A DNA stretch of 15,999 nucleotides from Pseudomonadota bacterium. GTDB lineage: Bacteria > Desulfobacterota > Desulfobacteria > Desulfobacterales > Desulfobacteraceae. The position numbers were made by a program, and so were the translations under genes. The DNA is taken from the NCBI GenBank assembly GCA_018816605.1, contig JAHIVS010000032.1, forward strand, positions 1 to 15,999. The letters run 5' to 3'. The notes under the pieces were generated by a model that saw only the letters and a list, made by a program, of their open reading frames with translations, had not been told where the DNA came from and did not search any database. Positions 7,951 to 14,788 of this stretch are shown in pieces. Numbering within the stretch: the stretch's first letter is position 1; each line of letters begins with the position of its first letter.

Positions 7951-8817
7951 TTATTTTTTGCTGCAGAGCCTGTGGATGGTCTGGGCATGCCATTCGCCCC
8001 GGCCTGAAAAGGTCGGCTGGCCGAGGTCGACCAAGCGTTTGGCAATCTGATCAAAGGTGGCGCCTTCTTCCCGCATGCTCTGGATAATATCCATAATGGC
8101 GTCACGGGGCATCAATTTCGCATCGGAAGATACCGGTGTGACCGGTTCTTCAATGGGTTCAACGGTTTCTCTTTCAACTATTTTCCGGCGTTTTCTTAAA
8201 ACCGGTTTGGGCGGGGTCGTTTTTTTGACCGGCGATTTAACCTGGATTTTATTTGTTTCTTTTATAACAGGGGTGTTGACGGGCGCTTCCCATGTATTTC
8301 CCAGGTTGTCATCCTCCAGAGAGGGTTCTTCCGGTTTCCGGGAGGTTACATAGTGGTTTTCAAAGGGGGGCTGGGCATCCATATCCTCCACTTGTGTTTC
8401 CATATCCACTTCCACTTGTGTTTCCATATCCGGGGAAAGGTTTAAATGGCATACGATACGTTCAATGGCAATGGCCTGTCGTTCCAGAATGTCTGCTGTC
8501 CTTTCCTGGACATTGACCATGTATTCCTGATTTTTTACCAGGGTTTCAACATGACAGGAAAGATTGTCCAGAATATCGGCAAGCAGGGTCATGCTGGCAT
8601 CTTCTATCGGCATCTGGTTGCCGACCTGGTGGGGCATGACCTGGGAAGGGGGCCGTTTCATCTGATGGTTTCGGGGGTTAGGGTATCCGCCGCCACCGTA
8701 AGAATTAAACCTGGGGTTGCTGTTGTATTGATATGAGTTGTCAACATTTTTACGGGTTTTGGGTGTGCGGGGTTTCTCAGCCTGACCATTGCGAAGGCTC
8801 TGTAGAAAATCGTTCAT
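7951..8817 (-). CDS. Hypothetical protein with recombinase-like C-terminal motif
   Basis: I do not recognise this 288-residue protein. The N-terminal 70 residues are rich in Asn, Gly, Pro, Lys and Gln, with a GGGG run, and are probably disordered. Residues about 71-125 form a helical, coiled-coil-like segment (ADILDNLSCHVETL onward). An acidic stretch with an 8-residue tandem repeat (DMETQVEV/DMETQVED, about 130-145) follows, then a Lys/Pro/Arg-rich linker at about 190-216. The last 50 residues (RDAIMDIIQSMREEGATF, then QIAKRLVDLGQPT, then GEWHAQTIHRL) match the pattern of the Recombinase/HTH segment of serine recombinases, G..QIA..L...G.PT..G..W...T...L, without any catalytic domain. DNA binding is therefore a guess. 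The start at 8817 is chosen for its AAGGAGG site; an upstream ATG at 8877 is possible but lacks one. No signal peptide or membrane segment is seen. Confidence 0.8.
   Translation of the reverse strand: MNDFLQSLRNGQAEKPRTPKTRKNVDNSYQYNSNPRFNSYGGGGYPNPRNHQMKRPPSQVMPHQVGNQMPIEDASMTLLADILDNLSCHVETLVKNQEYMVNVQERTADILERQAIAIERIVCHLNLSPDMETQVEVDMETQVEDMDAQPPFENHYVTSRKPEEPSLEDDNLGNTWEAPVNTPVIKETNKIQVKSPVKKTTPPKPVLRKRRKIVERETVEPIEEPVTPVSSDAKLMPRDAIMDIIQSMREEGATFDQIAKRLVDLGQPTFSGRGEWHAQTIHRLCSKK
8387..8431. repeat. 21-bp tandem direct repeat, 24-bp period
   Basis: Bases 8387-8407 recur exactly at 8411-8431, separated by 3 bases. The repeat is in frame in the minus-strand hypothetical gene and doubles the DMETQVE block. 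It looks like a recent duplication by slippage. Confidence 0.9.
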
Positions 8818-8828
8818 TTGGTTAATAT

Positions 8829-8835
8829 CCTCCTT
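8829..8835 (-). promoter_or_regulatory. Ribosome binding site for the recombinase-tail hypothetical gene
   Basis: AAGGAGG on the minus strand lies 11 bases before the ATG at 8817. It is the best Shine-Dalgarno match in the leader and decides the start against the ATG at 8877. Confidence 0.6.
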
Positions 8836-8961
8836 GGGACGGTGTATGTAATGCCGGCTGAATTTTGTGCCTGACAATTTTGGTGCTTAGAATTTCAACC
8901 CTGCGATTCGAAAGCGAGTTTGAGGGATTTTTATCTGTTAACATTTTTTGAAATTTCGGTA

Positions 8962-8990
8962 GTTATCCTGTTTTTAAAATCCTTTGTCAA
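8962..8990 (-). promoter_or_regulatory. Sigma-70-type promoter for the hypothetical gene
   Basis: The minus strand reads TTGACA (perfect -35, 8985-8990), 17 bases, then GATAAC (4 of 6, 8962-8967). The start of transcription would be about 140 bases before the ATG at 8817, a long leader in which I recognise no riboswitch. The stretch from 8818 to 9179 is otherwise A+T-rich and free of genes. It also holds a TGTCAAGC (8985-8992)/GCTTGACA (9035-9042) inverted repeat over the -35 box, and two copies of TAAGGACAC (9147 and 9163) just before queF. Confidence 0.5.
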
Positions 8991-9179
8991 GCTTTTTTTG
9001 CGATTGATACCAATTGCGATACTTTTATTGTCAGGCTTGACAAGAGCCCTGCTGGGCCGTTCATTCAAATTGAATTGAAACATTTTATCGTTTATGATAC
9101 CATTAATGACACAAAAAATGACAGCCCAAACCGGTGCAATAAAATTTAAGGACACCAAAATATAAGGACACAAGGATTG

Positions 9180-9584
9180 ATGATCGAAAATAAACACTAC
9201 AAAACCCCGTTTAAAGTGGACACACCCGATGTGATCAAAACAGACCTGCTGGAACCCATAGAATATGCCTATAAATCCAAAAGAAGCATTGATATCCGGA
9301 TCAAACAACCCGAGTACACCTCTGTATGCCCCATGACAGGGCTGCCGGACAACGGGTGCATCACCATTGATTACAGGCCGGATTCCCAGATTATTGAACT
9401 CAAGTCCCTGAAGTATTATTTGCTGCAGTACAGAAATGTGGGCATGTTTTACGAGCATGTCATCAATAAAATTTTAGATGACCTGGTCGGGGTCATCGCG
9501 CCCCTGCGCATGACGGTTACCGGAGAATTCACCCCCAGAGGCGGGGTCAGTTCCATTGCAAGTGCCGAGTATGTAAAAGATTAA
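9180..9584 (+). CDS. queF: NADPH-dependent 7-cyano-7-deazaguanine reductase (preQ0 reductase), type I
   Basis: This enzyme reduces the nitrile of preQ0 to the amine of preQ1, the last free-base step of queuosine synthesis before insertion into tRNA. The 134 residues correspond to the short, unimodular QueF. The nucleophile C50 in TSVCPMTGLPD and the acid/base D57 have the same 7-residue spacing as C55/D62 of Bacillus subtilis QueF. The family QueF motif is ELKSLKYY (73-80), followed by QYRNVGMFYEH and the TPRGG segment. Where the Bacillus enzyme has His-Glu, this one has Tyr91-Glu92. The ATG at 9180 has AAGGA close upstream; a TTG just before is disregarded. The stop overlaps the facing dus stop. 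No preQ1 riboswitch was recognised in the leader. Confidence 0.94.
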   Translation: MIENKHYKTPFKVDTPDVIKTDLLEPIEYAYKSKRSIDIRIKQPEYTSVCPMTGLPDNGCITIDYRPDSQIIELKSLKYYLLQYRNVGMFYEHVINKILDDLVGVIAPLRMTVTGEFTPRGGVSSIASAEYVKD

Positions 9585-10549
9585 TCAGCATCCGCTCCTT
9601 CATATGACCGGATGAGGGCCCTGGCCTGGGTGGATGTTTCTATGCAGGCCAGCTCTTTTCTGAAGGCAGCACATCCGGGCAGCCCTTTGACAAACCAGGC
9701 CAGTCTTCCCCTGAGCATCCTTGTGGCGATGTTTTCACCAAAATAGGCTACATACAAGTCTGTCAGGCGTTCCATTGCCCGGAATATTTCCCTGGGTTCG
9801 GGGGTTTTATAAGTTCCCCTGGTCACAGCATCCTCTATCTGGGCCAGAAGATAGGGGTTGGCCATGGCAGCACGACCCACCATGACCGCGTCACACTTTG
9901 TTTGTGCAAGCAGTCTTGTTGCATCTGCCACACAGGTGATATCTCCGTTGCCGATCACGGGAATCGTAAGCCCTTCTTTTAATTGTTGTATCAGGTCCCA
10001 GTTCGCAACCCCTTTAAATCCCTGGCCTGCGGTCCTGGGATGGAGGGTGATGGCATCCACCCCGGCATCCTGGGCAATGGCGGCAAGGGCAATGGCCTGT
10101 TTTCCGGACCCATCCCATCCGGATCTGATTTTGATGGTAAAGGGAAGCACCGTGGCTTTCCGGACCGCCTTTAAAATAATTTTGCTGGCTTTGGGGTCTT
10201 TCATCAAGGCAACGCCTGCCCCCTGTTTGACCACTTTTTTTACGCTGCAGCCAAAATTCAGATCAATAATAGCAGCCACCCCCAGCCGCTCCACAAAGGC
10301 GGCTGCCTGGGCCAGACAGTCCGGATCTGCCCCGAACAATTGAACGGACAGAGGGCGCTCCGCTTCCATGGAGGTCATCAGGGTCTGGGTTTTCTCCGAA
10401 TTATAAAACAGTCCCTTGGCACTGACCATTTCAGAGCAGACCACAGCGCAACCGATTTCTTTGACCAATTGTCTGAAGGGCAGGTTGGTGATGCCGGCCA
10501 GAGGGGCTAAAAAGGTTTTCCCCTTGATTTCAAGTTCTTTTATTTTCAT
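9581..10549 (-). CDS. dus: tRNA-dihydrouridine synthase (DusB-like)
   Basis: An FMN enzyme that reduces specific uridines in tRNA using NADPH. The 322-residue protein shows the family's TIM-barrel landmarks in order: LAPLAGITNLPFRQL (13-27), CSEMVSAKGL, VQLFGADP, DLNFGCSVKKVVKQGAG with catalytic C101, TIKIRSGWDG, TLHPRTAGQGF, VIGNGDI and VMVGRAAMANP for the FMN phosphate. The usual NFGCP is NFGCS here. The ATG at 10549 comes one base after the TAA of the upstream DUF1848 gene, so the two are translationally coupled. Longer in-frame starts would only read back through that gene. Which position it modifies cannot be told from the sequence, though it looks closest to the DusB group. Confidence 0.94.
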   Translation of the reverse strand: MKIKELEIKGKTFLAPLAGITNLPFRQLVKEIGCAVVCSEMVSAKGLFYNSEKTQTLMTSMEAERPLSVQLFGADPDCLAQAAAFVERLGVAAIIDLNFGCSVKKVVKQGAGVALMKDPKASKIILKAVRKATVLPFTIKIRSGWDGSGKQAIALAAIAQDAGVDAITLHPRTAGQGFKGVANWDLIQQLKEGLTIPVIGNGDITCVADATRLLAQTKCDAVMVGRAAMANPYLLAQIEDAVTRGTYKTPEPREIFRAMERLTDLYVAYFGENIATRMLRGRLAWFVKGLPGCAAFRKELACIETSTQARALIRSYEGADAD

Positions 10550-10550
10550 T

Positions 10551-11462
10551 TTAATGTCTTTGTCGGAGTTGAGTGTCAGTGCCGGTGTTGGCATAGCAGA
10601 ACAGACAATTATGGAAACAGGGGTGGTCTTCATAGGCGCCGATATCCACGGACCGGGTGCACCTGCATCCTTGTCTGGAGCGTTGCCCGTAGTCCCTTCG
10701 AATCTCGGGGTCGCCCCCATAAAGGTGTTTAAGCTGCCGGCCGTCTATGCAGGCATTCGGGCGAATGCTAGTCCTGGACCCGGGGTCTGAAACCAAAGCC
10801 GTCTCACAGCACAGATACAGGTTGATATTTTTTGTTTCCAGATAATCGGCCATTCGCTGAACAATTTTTTGTCTGTCTTTTTTTTTCGGGTCAGCAAAAG
10901 TGACAAGGGGGGTGCCCTGCAAGGATAAATAGCGGGCCCGGGTCAAAACTTTCTGGTAATCATCGTAAAAACTTGAGACACACCGGGTGATCCCCATCTC
11001 GGCCATGGCATCGGCGATCAGGGTAAAATCGCCCAGGTTATTTTCAAGGTGTCCGTCATCTGTTCGATAAAAACAAAGGGGATCAAACCGCCAGGAGATT
11101 TTATCCGGTCCGAACCTTTCGCACAAAAGATTCACCTGTCCGAGTCTTTCCGACAGTGCCGGCAGCCCTGGCTCCAAAAGCGTATTCCGGGAGTTGACCG
11201 TGGCATTGAAATACAGGTGATATCCCATATCCGAAAGGATGCGGTCTGCAGAAAGATCCAGGAAAGGACCAAAATTTTTTGACCAGAAAACAATGGAATG
11301 GATGTTTTGGGGCAGGACATCCACTCTTTTTTTCACCTGGTTATAGGGATTTTTAATGGTAAAAAATCCCAAGCGGACCTGTTCTAGGAACCAGGGGGTA
11401 TACCACCCGGGGATATCGGTTCGCCGGGATGCAGAGATTATTTTATTCCCGGTCCGGTCCAT
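10551..11462 (-). CDS. DUF1848 family protein with C-terminal FeS-type cysteine cluster
   Basis: 303 residues matching DUF1848 in its N-terminal signature: IISASRRTDIPGWYTPWF, then KNPYNQVKKRV and SIVFWSKNFGPF. The C-terminus carries GCRCTRSVDIGAYEDHPC and then FHNCLFCYANTG. The last part contains C-F-H-N-C-L-F-C, a CX3CX2C pattern identical in spacing to the 4Fe-4S motif found at the N-terminus of radical SAM enzymes. Further cysteines lie at CCETA and NACIDG. The family is uncharacterised; its description notes this cysteine resemblance. An FeS cluster and possibly a permuted radical SAM-like fold are inferred, not shown. It overlaps the preceding small gene by 20 bases and is followed at one base by dus. 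The ATG at 11462 has only a weak ribosome site, which fits coupling. Confidence 0.88.
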   Translation of the reverse strand: MDRTGNKIISASRRTDIPGWYTPWFLEQVRLGFFTIKNPYNQVKKRVDVLPQNIHSIVFWSKNFGPFLDLSADRILSDMGYHLYFNATVNSRNTLLEPGLPALSERLGQVNLLCERFGPDKISWRFDPLCFYRTDDGHLENNLGDFTLIADAMAEMGITRCVSSFYDDYQKVLTRARYLSLQGTPLVTFADPKKKDRQKIVQRMADYLETKNINLYLCCETALVSDPGSRTSIRPNACIDGRQLKHLYGGDPEIRRDYGQRSRQGCRCTRSVDIGAYEDHPCFHNCLFCYANTGTDTQLRQRH

Positions 11463-11796
11463 GGTCTTTTTGTCTGTTTTTCAGGTCGGAAAAAGAAATG
11501 ATCTGTCCGGTGCTCTTTTCTTTTGTTTCCCGGGTATCCCGTGGAAAAGAAAGGGGCGGGTCTGTGGGGCATTCAACAACTTCCAGCTTCATTTTTTTCC
11601 CGTTCATATGAAACGGCTCGCCATTGATGTAGGCATCTTTTAAAATCCAGGTTACGGTCTGTATGGGAATTTGAAGCATGAGCAGTTTAATCTGATACCA
11701 GTCTTTTTTGGCATCGGGTAAAATACTTTCAACCCTGGCAAATGAAACCGGTGAATCTTCAAGATAGATCAGTACAACATCTTTAATTGTGGCCAT
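11443..11796 (-). CDS. Conserved small hypothetical protein
   Basis: A 117-residue protein without a recognised domain. It begins MATIKDVVLIYLEDSPVSFA and has a compact hydrophobic core (WYQIKLLMLQIPIQTVTWILKDAYINGEPF), then a charged tail rich in Lys, Glu and Thr. It seems soluble: no signal peptide and no clear membrane segment. The pattern of a beta-strand start with the MLQIP..TVTWIL block resembles small conserved proteins I associate with sulfate reducers, but I cannot name a family. I chose the ATG at 11796 because GAGG lies 5 bases before it; the ATG at 11811 would add MNEGA with a poorer site. It is the first gene of the unit with DUF1848 (20-base overlap) and dus. Confidence 0.78.
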   Translation of the reverse strand: MATIKDVVLIYLEDSPVSFARVESILPDAKKDWYQIKLLMLQIPIQTVTWILKDAYINGEPFHMNGKKMKLEVVECPTDPPLSFPRDTRETKEKSTGQIISFSDLKNRQKDHGPDRE

Positions 11797-11821
11797 GGCC
11801 CCCTCGTTCATATGTTTTTTC

Positions 11822-11848
11822 TTGTCAACCCCATAATTATAACATAAT
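11822..11848. promoter_or_regulatory. Overlapping divergent promoters between the dus unit and the MFS gene
   Basis: The 70-base gap serves two directions. On the minus strand there is a perfect -10 box TATAAT (11836-11841) about 40 bases before the small gene's ATG, with only a weak -35 (TTTCGA, 17 bases away). On the plus strand TTGTCA (5 of 6, 11822-11827) and CATAAT (5 of 6, 11843-11848) are spaced 15 bases, slightly short. The two would interfere, since both boxes occupy the same 30 bases. Confidence 0.45.
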
Positions 11849-11891
11849 CTTCTGAAAATCGAAAGATATGGAATGGGATAGGGCTTTATAT

Positions 11892-13295
11892 ATGACGATA
11901 TATGATAGAAAATGGCAGATTTTTTCCCTGGTTGCGGTCTCGATTTTCATGTCTACCCTGGATTCGAGCATTGTAAATGTGGCTCTTCCCTTTATCATGC
12001 AGGACATGGCAACCGATATGCCAACCATCCAATGGGTGGTGCTCATTTATCTGCTGACGGTTTCCTCCCTTTTGTTAACCTTTGGACGTCTTTCGGATAT
12101 CAAAGGGCGCCGGCCCATATATGTGGCAGGGTTCATGGTGTTTACCCTGGGGTCTTTTTTTTGCGCAACCGCCCCTTCGGCCGGTTTTCTGGTAATGGCC
12201 CGGGTAATCCAGGGTGTGGGCGCTTCCATGCTCATGGCCTGTTCTCCGGCACTGATCGTGGATGTGTTTGAAAAAGAACAGCGGGGCCGTGCCCTGGGGA
12301 TGATGGGGGCGGTGGTGGCGGCCGGTCTGACCCTGGGGCCTGTGGCCGGGGGGTTGATTCTGGAATACGCTTCCTGGCGGACTGTTTTTTATATCAACAT
12401 TCCCATTGGCATTGCGGCCACCCTTGCCGGTATCCGCATGCTGAAAACAATTCCCGGAGGCAGAGGGTCCGGCGAACCCCTGGACCTTTTGGGAAGTCTG
12501 ATGATGATCATCGGGCTTTCCAGCCTGATTTTGTGTCTGACCCAGGTGACGGTATGGGGGATTTTTTCCCTGAAGTTTGCCGGCTGCCTCCTGGTATGCT
12601 GTTTTGCCGGCATGGGGTTTGCGGCCAATGCCGGGCGGTCTGCCCATCCCCTGTTTGATCCAGGCCTTTTGAGAATAAGGCTCTTTGTCCTGCCCCTTGC
12701 GGCATCCGCCCTTCTTTTTGCAGCTCTTTTTATCATCGTTTTTATGATGCCCTTTTATTTGACCTATCCCTGCGGCTTTTCCCCTGCCCGCACCGGGGGC
12801 GTCATGATTGTGCCGTTTTTGTTTTTGTTGTTTGTTTCTCCGGTATCCGGCGCCATGTCGGACCGTTTCGGCTCACGAATCCTGTGTTTTTCAGGAATGC
12901 TGCTGCTGGGCATCTCCCTTGTATCCCTCATGTCGGTTTTTCCTGAAATGGAGACCAGGGCCATCCTGTGGCGGGTGGCCCTGGCCGGTATGGGGACGGC
13001 ATTGTTTGTCTCGCCCAACAATACGGCCATCATGGGAGCGGTTTCCATGAACAGCCGGGGGACGGCCTCGGGTGCCAGTGCCACCGCGCGAAACTTGGGC
13101 ATGGTCATGGGGGTGGCCCTGGCCGGCACACTTTTTACCACATCCTTTACCCACCTGACCCAAGGGGCGGGTCTGGACCATTATACCCCGGCCATGGCCC
13201 CTTATTTCATGATAAGTTTCCGGCGGGTGATGGCTGCCGGCGCCCTGATCGCTTTCTTGGGCGCAGCCATCACCCTTGCCAGGGGAAAGGGATAA
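11892..13295 (+). CDS. MFS transporter, DHA2 family (EmrB/QacA type, 14 TM)
   Basis: A proton-driven exporter of about 467 residues in the inner membrane. TM1 contains LDSSIVNVALPFI, the D1 motif of the 14-helix DHA2 drug antiporters. GRLSDIKGRRPIYV is motif A in the first cytoplasmic loop, RVIQGVGAS is motif B with its conserved Arg, and the TM5 stretch AAGLTLGPVAGGLI is the antiporter motif C. A second motif-A-like loop is GAMSDRFGSRI. The hydrophobic segments fit 14 helices. The substrate is unknown; multidrug or metabolite efflux is the usual inference for this family. The start at 11892 has ATAGGG 8 bases upstream; an in-frame ATG at 11868 would add eight residues. There is no adjacent EmrA-like adaptor or TolC, and the next gene in the same direction is a hydrolase 32 bases away. 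Confidence 0.92.
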   Translation: MTIYDRKWQIFSLVAVSIFMSTLDSSIVNVALPFIMQDMATDMPTIQWVVLIYLLTVSSLLLTFGRLSDIKGRRPIYVAGFMVFTLGSFFCATAPSAGFLVMARVIQGVGASMLMACSPALIVDVFEKEQRGRALGMMGAVVAAGLTLGPVAGGLILEYASWRTVFYINIPIGIAATLAGIRMLKTIPGGRGSGEPLDLLGSLMMIIGLSSLILCLTQVTVWGIFSLKFAGCLLVCCFAGMGFAANAGRSAHPLFDPGLLRIRLFVLPLAASALLFAALFIIVFMMPFYLTYPCGFSPARTGGVMIVPFLFLLFVSPVSGAMSDRFGSRILCFSGMLLLGISLVSLMSVFPEMETRAILWRVALAGMGTALFVSPNNTAIMGAVSMNSRGTASGASATARNLGMVMGVALAGTLFTTSFTHLTQGAGLDHYTPAMAPYFMISFRRVMAAGALIAFLGAAITLARGKG

Positions 13296-13327
13296 TCCCA
13301 AGGACACCCACAGAAAGGAGCGTATCC

Positions 13328-14119
13328 ATGGCGCAATTTGACAATTATGCAATACTGGATCAACCTGCGGTTCTGCAGTATTTGTTTCATCCCAGGAAGG
13401 AAATGCCGGGACGTCTTCCGGACAGGGGCAGGGAGGATGTAATGATTCCCCTGGACCCGCACGTGTCGGTGGGCGCATCTCTTCATTTCCGGCACAAGGA
13501 TGCCCCTGTGATTCTTTTTTTCCACGGCAATGGCGAGATTGTGTCAGACTACGATGGCCTGGGGGGGTATTTTCTTGAAACAGGGGTGAATTTTTTTGTG
13601 GCGGATTATCGCGGATATGGCAGATCTTCGGGTGCTCCGACCTTCTCTTCCATGATGGCCGACTGTCACAGTGTCTTGGATTTTCTGCTTTCCTATATGA
13701 AGCAAAAACAGATGACAGGCCCTGTCTGCATAATGGGGCGCTCACTTGGCAGTGCACCGGCCATGGAGCTTGGGGCCTGCGGGGGCCACGATATTCACAG
13801 CCTGATCATTGAAAGCGGCTTTGCCGTTGCAGCTCCTTTGCTGCGGACCCTGGGACTGGATCCGGACTCAATGGGATTCAAGCGGGAGAAGGGATTTGAA
13901 AACCTGGACAAGATCAAAGGCATTACCCGTCCCTGCCTGATCATCCATGCCCAGTTTGATCATATCATTCCGTTTTCAGAAGGAAAAGCCTTGTATGATG
14001 CCTGTCCGTCCGATACAAAATTTTTACTGGAAATAAAGGGAGCCAATCACAATGATATTTTTTCCCATGGGCTGACCCCCTATCTTGAACAGGTGAAAAA
14101 ATTTTGTTTTCCGGCATGA
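13328..14119 (+). CDS. Alpha/beta hydrolase
   Basis: A cytoplasmic serine hydrolase of 263 residues with no signal peptide. It has the oxyanion-hole segment FFHGNGE (64-70), the RGYGRSSG turn, the nucleophile elbow G137-R-S139-L-G141, D211 in AQFDHIIP and H241 in GANHND. The triad and spacing match the ABHD13/Bem46-like group of hydrolases and esterases; the substrate cannot be read from the sequence. The start at 13328 is well supported by AAGGAG 7 bases upstream (13315-13320). It lies 32 bases after the MFS stop, most likely in the same transcript, so export and hydrolysis of one compound is possible. It converges on the usp gene with 3 bases between stops and no visible terminator. Confidence 0.92.
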   Translation: MAQFDNYAILDQPAVLQYLFHPRKEMPGRLPDRGREDVMIPLDPHVSVGASLHFRHKDAPVILFFHGNGEIVSDYDGLGGYFLETGVNFFVADYRGYGRSSGAPTFSSMMADCHSVLDFLLSYMKQKQMTGPVCIMGRSLGSAPAMELGACGGHDIHSLIIESGFAVAAPLLRTLGLDPDSMGFKREKGFENLDKIKGITRPCLIIHAQFDHIIPFSEGKALYDACPSDTKFLLEIKGANHNDIFSHGLTPYLEQVKKFCFPA

Positions 14120-14122
14120 TCC

Positions 14123-14647
14123 CTAGCTGAACGGGACGACAAACACCGGCACATGGCTTCTTTTTAATACTTTCCGGACCAGATGATTCCCAAATGCACC
14201 GGCCAGCATTCCCTGCTGCTTGCATCCCATGACGATGAGGTCGCATTTTTCTTCGGTCGCGGTGAGGGTGATTTCATCGGCAATGGAGCTGCCTTCTGTC
14301 ACCAGAATTTTTTCAATGGGGGACCCATGGTCGGGCTGGCTGACAGGCTTTTCGCCTTCTTGGAAAAAACCGGCAATGGCCTGGCGGATTCTTAAGGCAT
14401 CCACGTTTTTACCGATGAGCAGATTTTTTGCTCCATCCCTGTGTTCATTTTTGATGTCCTGGTAAAGTTTTTCTCCGAAGGCCATCCTGACAAGCTTTTC
14501 AGAACTTTTGCTGGCTTCCTCCATCACATGGAGGACGATGATCTCTGATTGTGAATAGGCGGCGATGGTGGCGGCATGTTCAAACACCGGTTTCATATCC
14601 GTGGACAGATCGGATGCAAATAAAATTCTTTTAGGCGGCTGTATCAT
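14123..14647 (-). CDS. Universal stress protein (UspA family)
   Basis: A single Usp domain of 174 residues, a little long. It begins with the strand and acidic turn ILFASDLSTDMKPVFEHA, continues with the EIIVLHVMEE strand, and ends with CDLIVMGCKQQGMLAGAFGNHLVRKVLKRSHVPVFVVP, the family's last strand, loop and helix. The ATP-binding pattern GX2GX9G(S/T) is broken: Q144 replaces the second Gly, the loop is one residue shorter, and Asn follows the last Gly. It may therefore belong to the non-nucleotide-binding UspA-like class. The start at 14647 has GGAG about 8 bases upstream. The 141-base gap before it holds a 12-bp palindrome. Confidence 0.9.
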   Translation of the reverse strand: MIQPPKRILFASDLSTDMKPVFEHAATIAAYSQSEIIVLHVMEEASKSSEKLVRMAFGEKLYQDIKNEHRDGAKNLLIGKNVDALRIRQAIAGFFQEGEKPVSQPDHGSPIEKILVTEGSSIADEITLTATEEKCDLIVMGCKQQGMLAGAFGNHLVRKVLKRSHVPVFVVPFS

Positions 14648-14743
14648 TTGGGGGTCTCCATCTATGCGTTGTTGTGTAAATATGGTTCATATAGTAAATC
14701 AAAATCACCGAGATGCAAGGGGATTTTCTTAAATTCCCTATAA

Positions 14744-14755
14744 AAGCAATTGCTT
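14744..14755. promoter_or_regulatory. 12-bp palindrome upstream of the stress protein gene
   Basis: AAGCAATTGCTT is a perfect palindrome flanked by a direct TATAAA on each side. It lies about 100 bases before the usp ATG and 34 bases after the protease stop, so it could be an operator or nothing more than A+T-rich chance. Confidence 0.3.
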
Positions 14756-14788
14756 ATAAACCATTTCTCCAGGATGCTTTCGGGTTGC

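Noticed and set aside
9100..9179. A preQ1 riboswitch before queF
   Set aside because: Neither the compact C-rich pseudoknot nor an A-rich tail of the known classes could be found; only two TAAGGACAC copies are present.
8931..9458. A 175-codon minus-strand open frame across the queF region
   Set aside because: It is the antisense of queF over most of its length, and queF has all its catalytic residues; the product shows no recognisable domain.
10550..10720. A 57-residue N-terminal extension of the dihydrouridine synthase
   Set aside because: It overlaps the DUF1848 coding end, lacks similarity to Dus proteins, and the ATG at 10549 directly precedes the conserved barrel start.
12075..12736. 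Long minus-strand open frames inside the MFS gene
   Set aside because: Low-complexity Arg/Gly/His/Pro products typical of the antisense of G+C-rich membrane-protein genes; no ribosome site.
12968..13327. A longer N-terminus for the alpha/beta hydrolase
   Set aside because: This part lies inside the MFS gene in another frame, reads as Gly/His/Pro-rich noise, and the ATG at 13328 has an excellent AAGGAG site.
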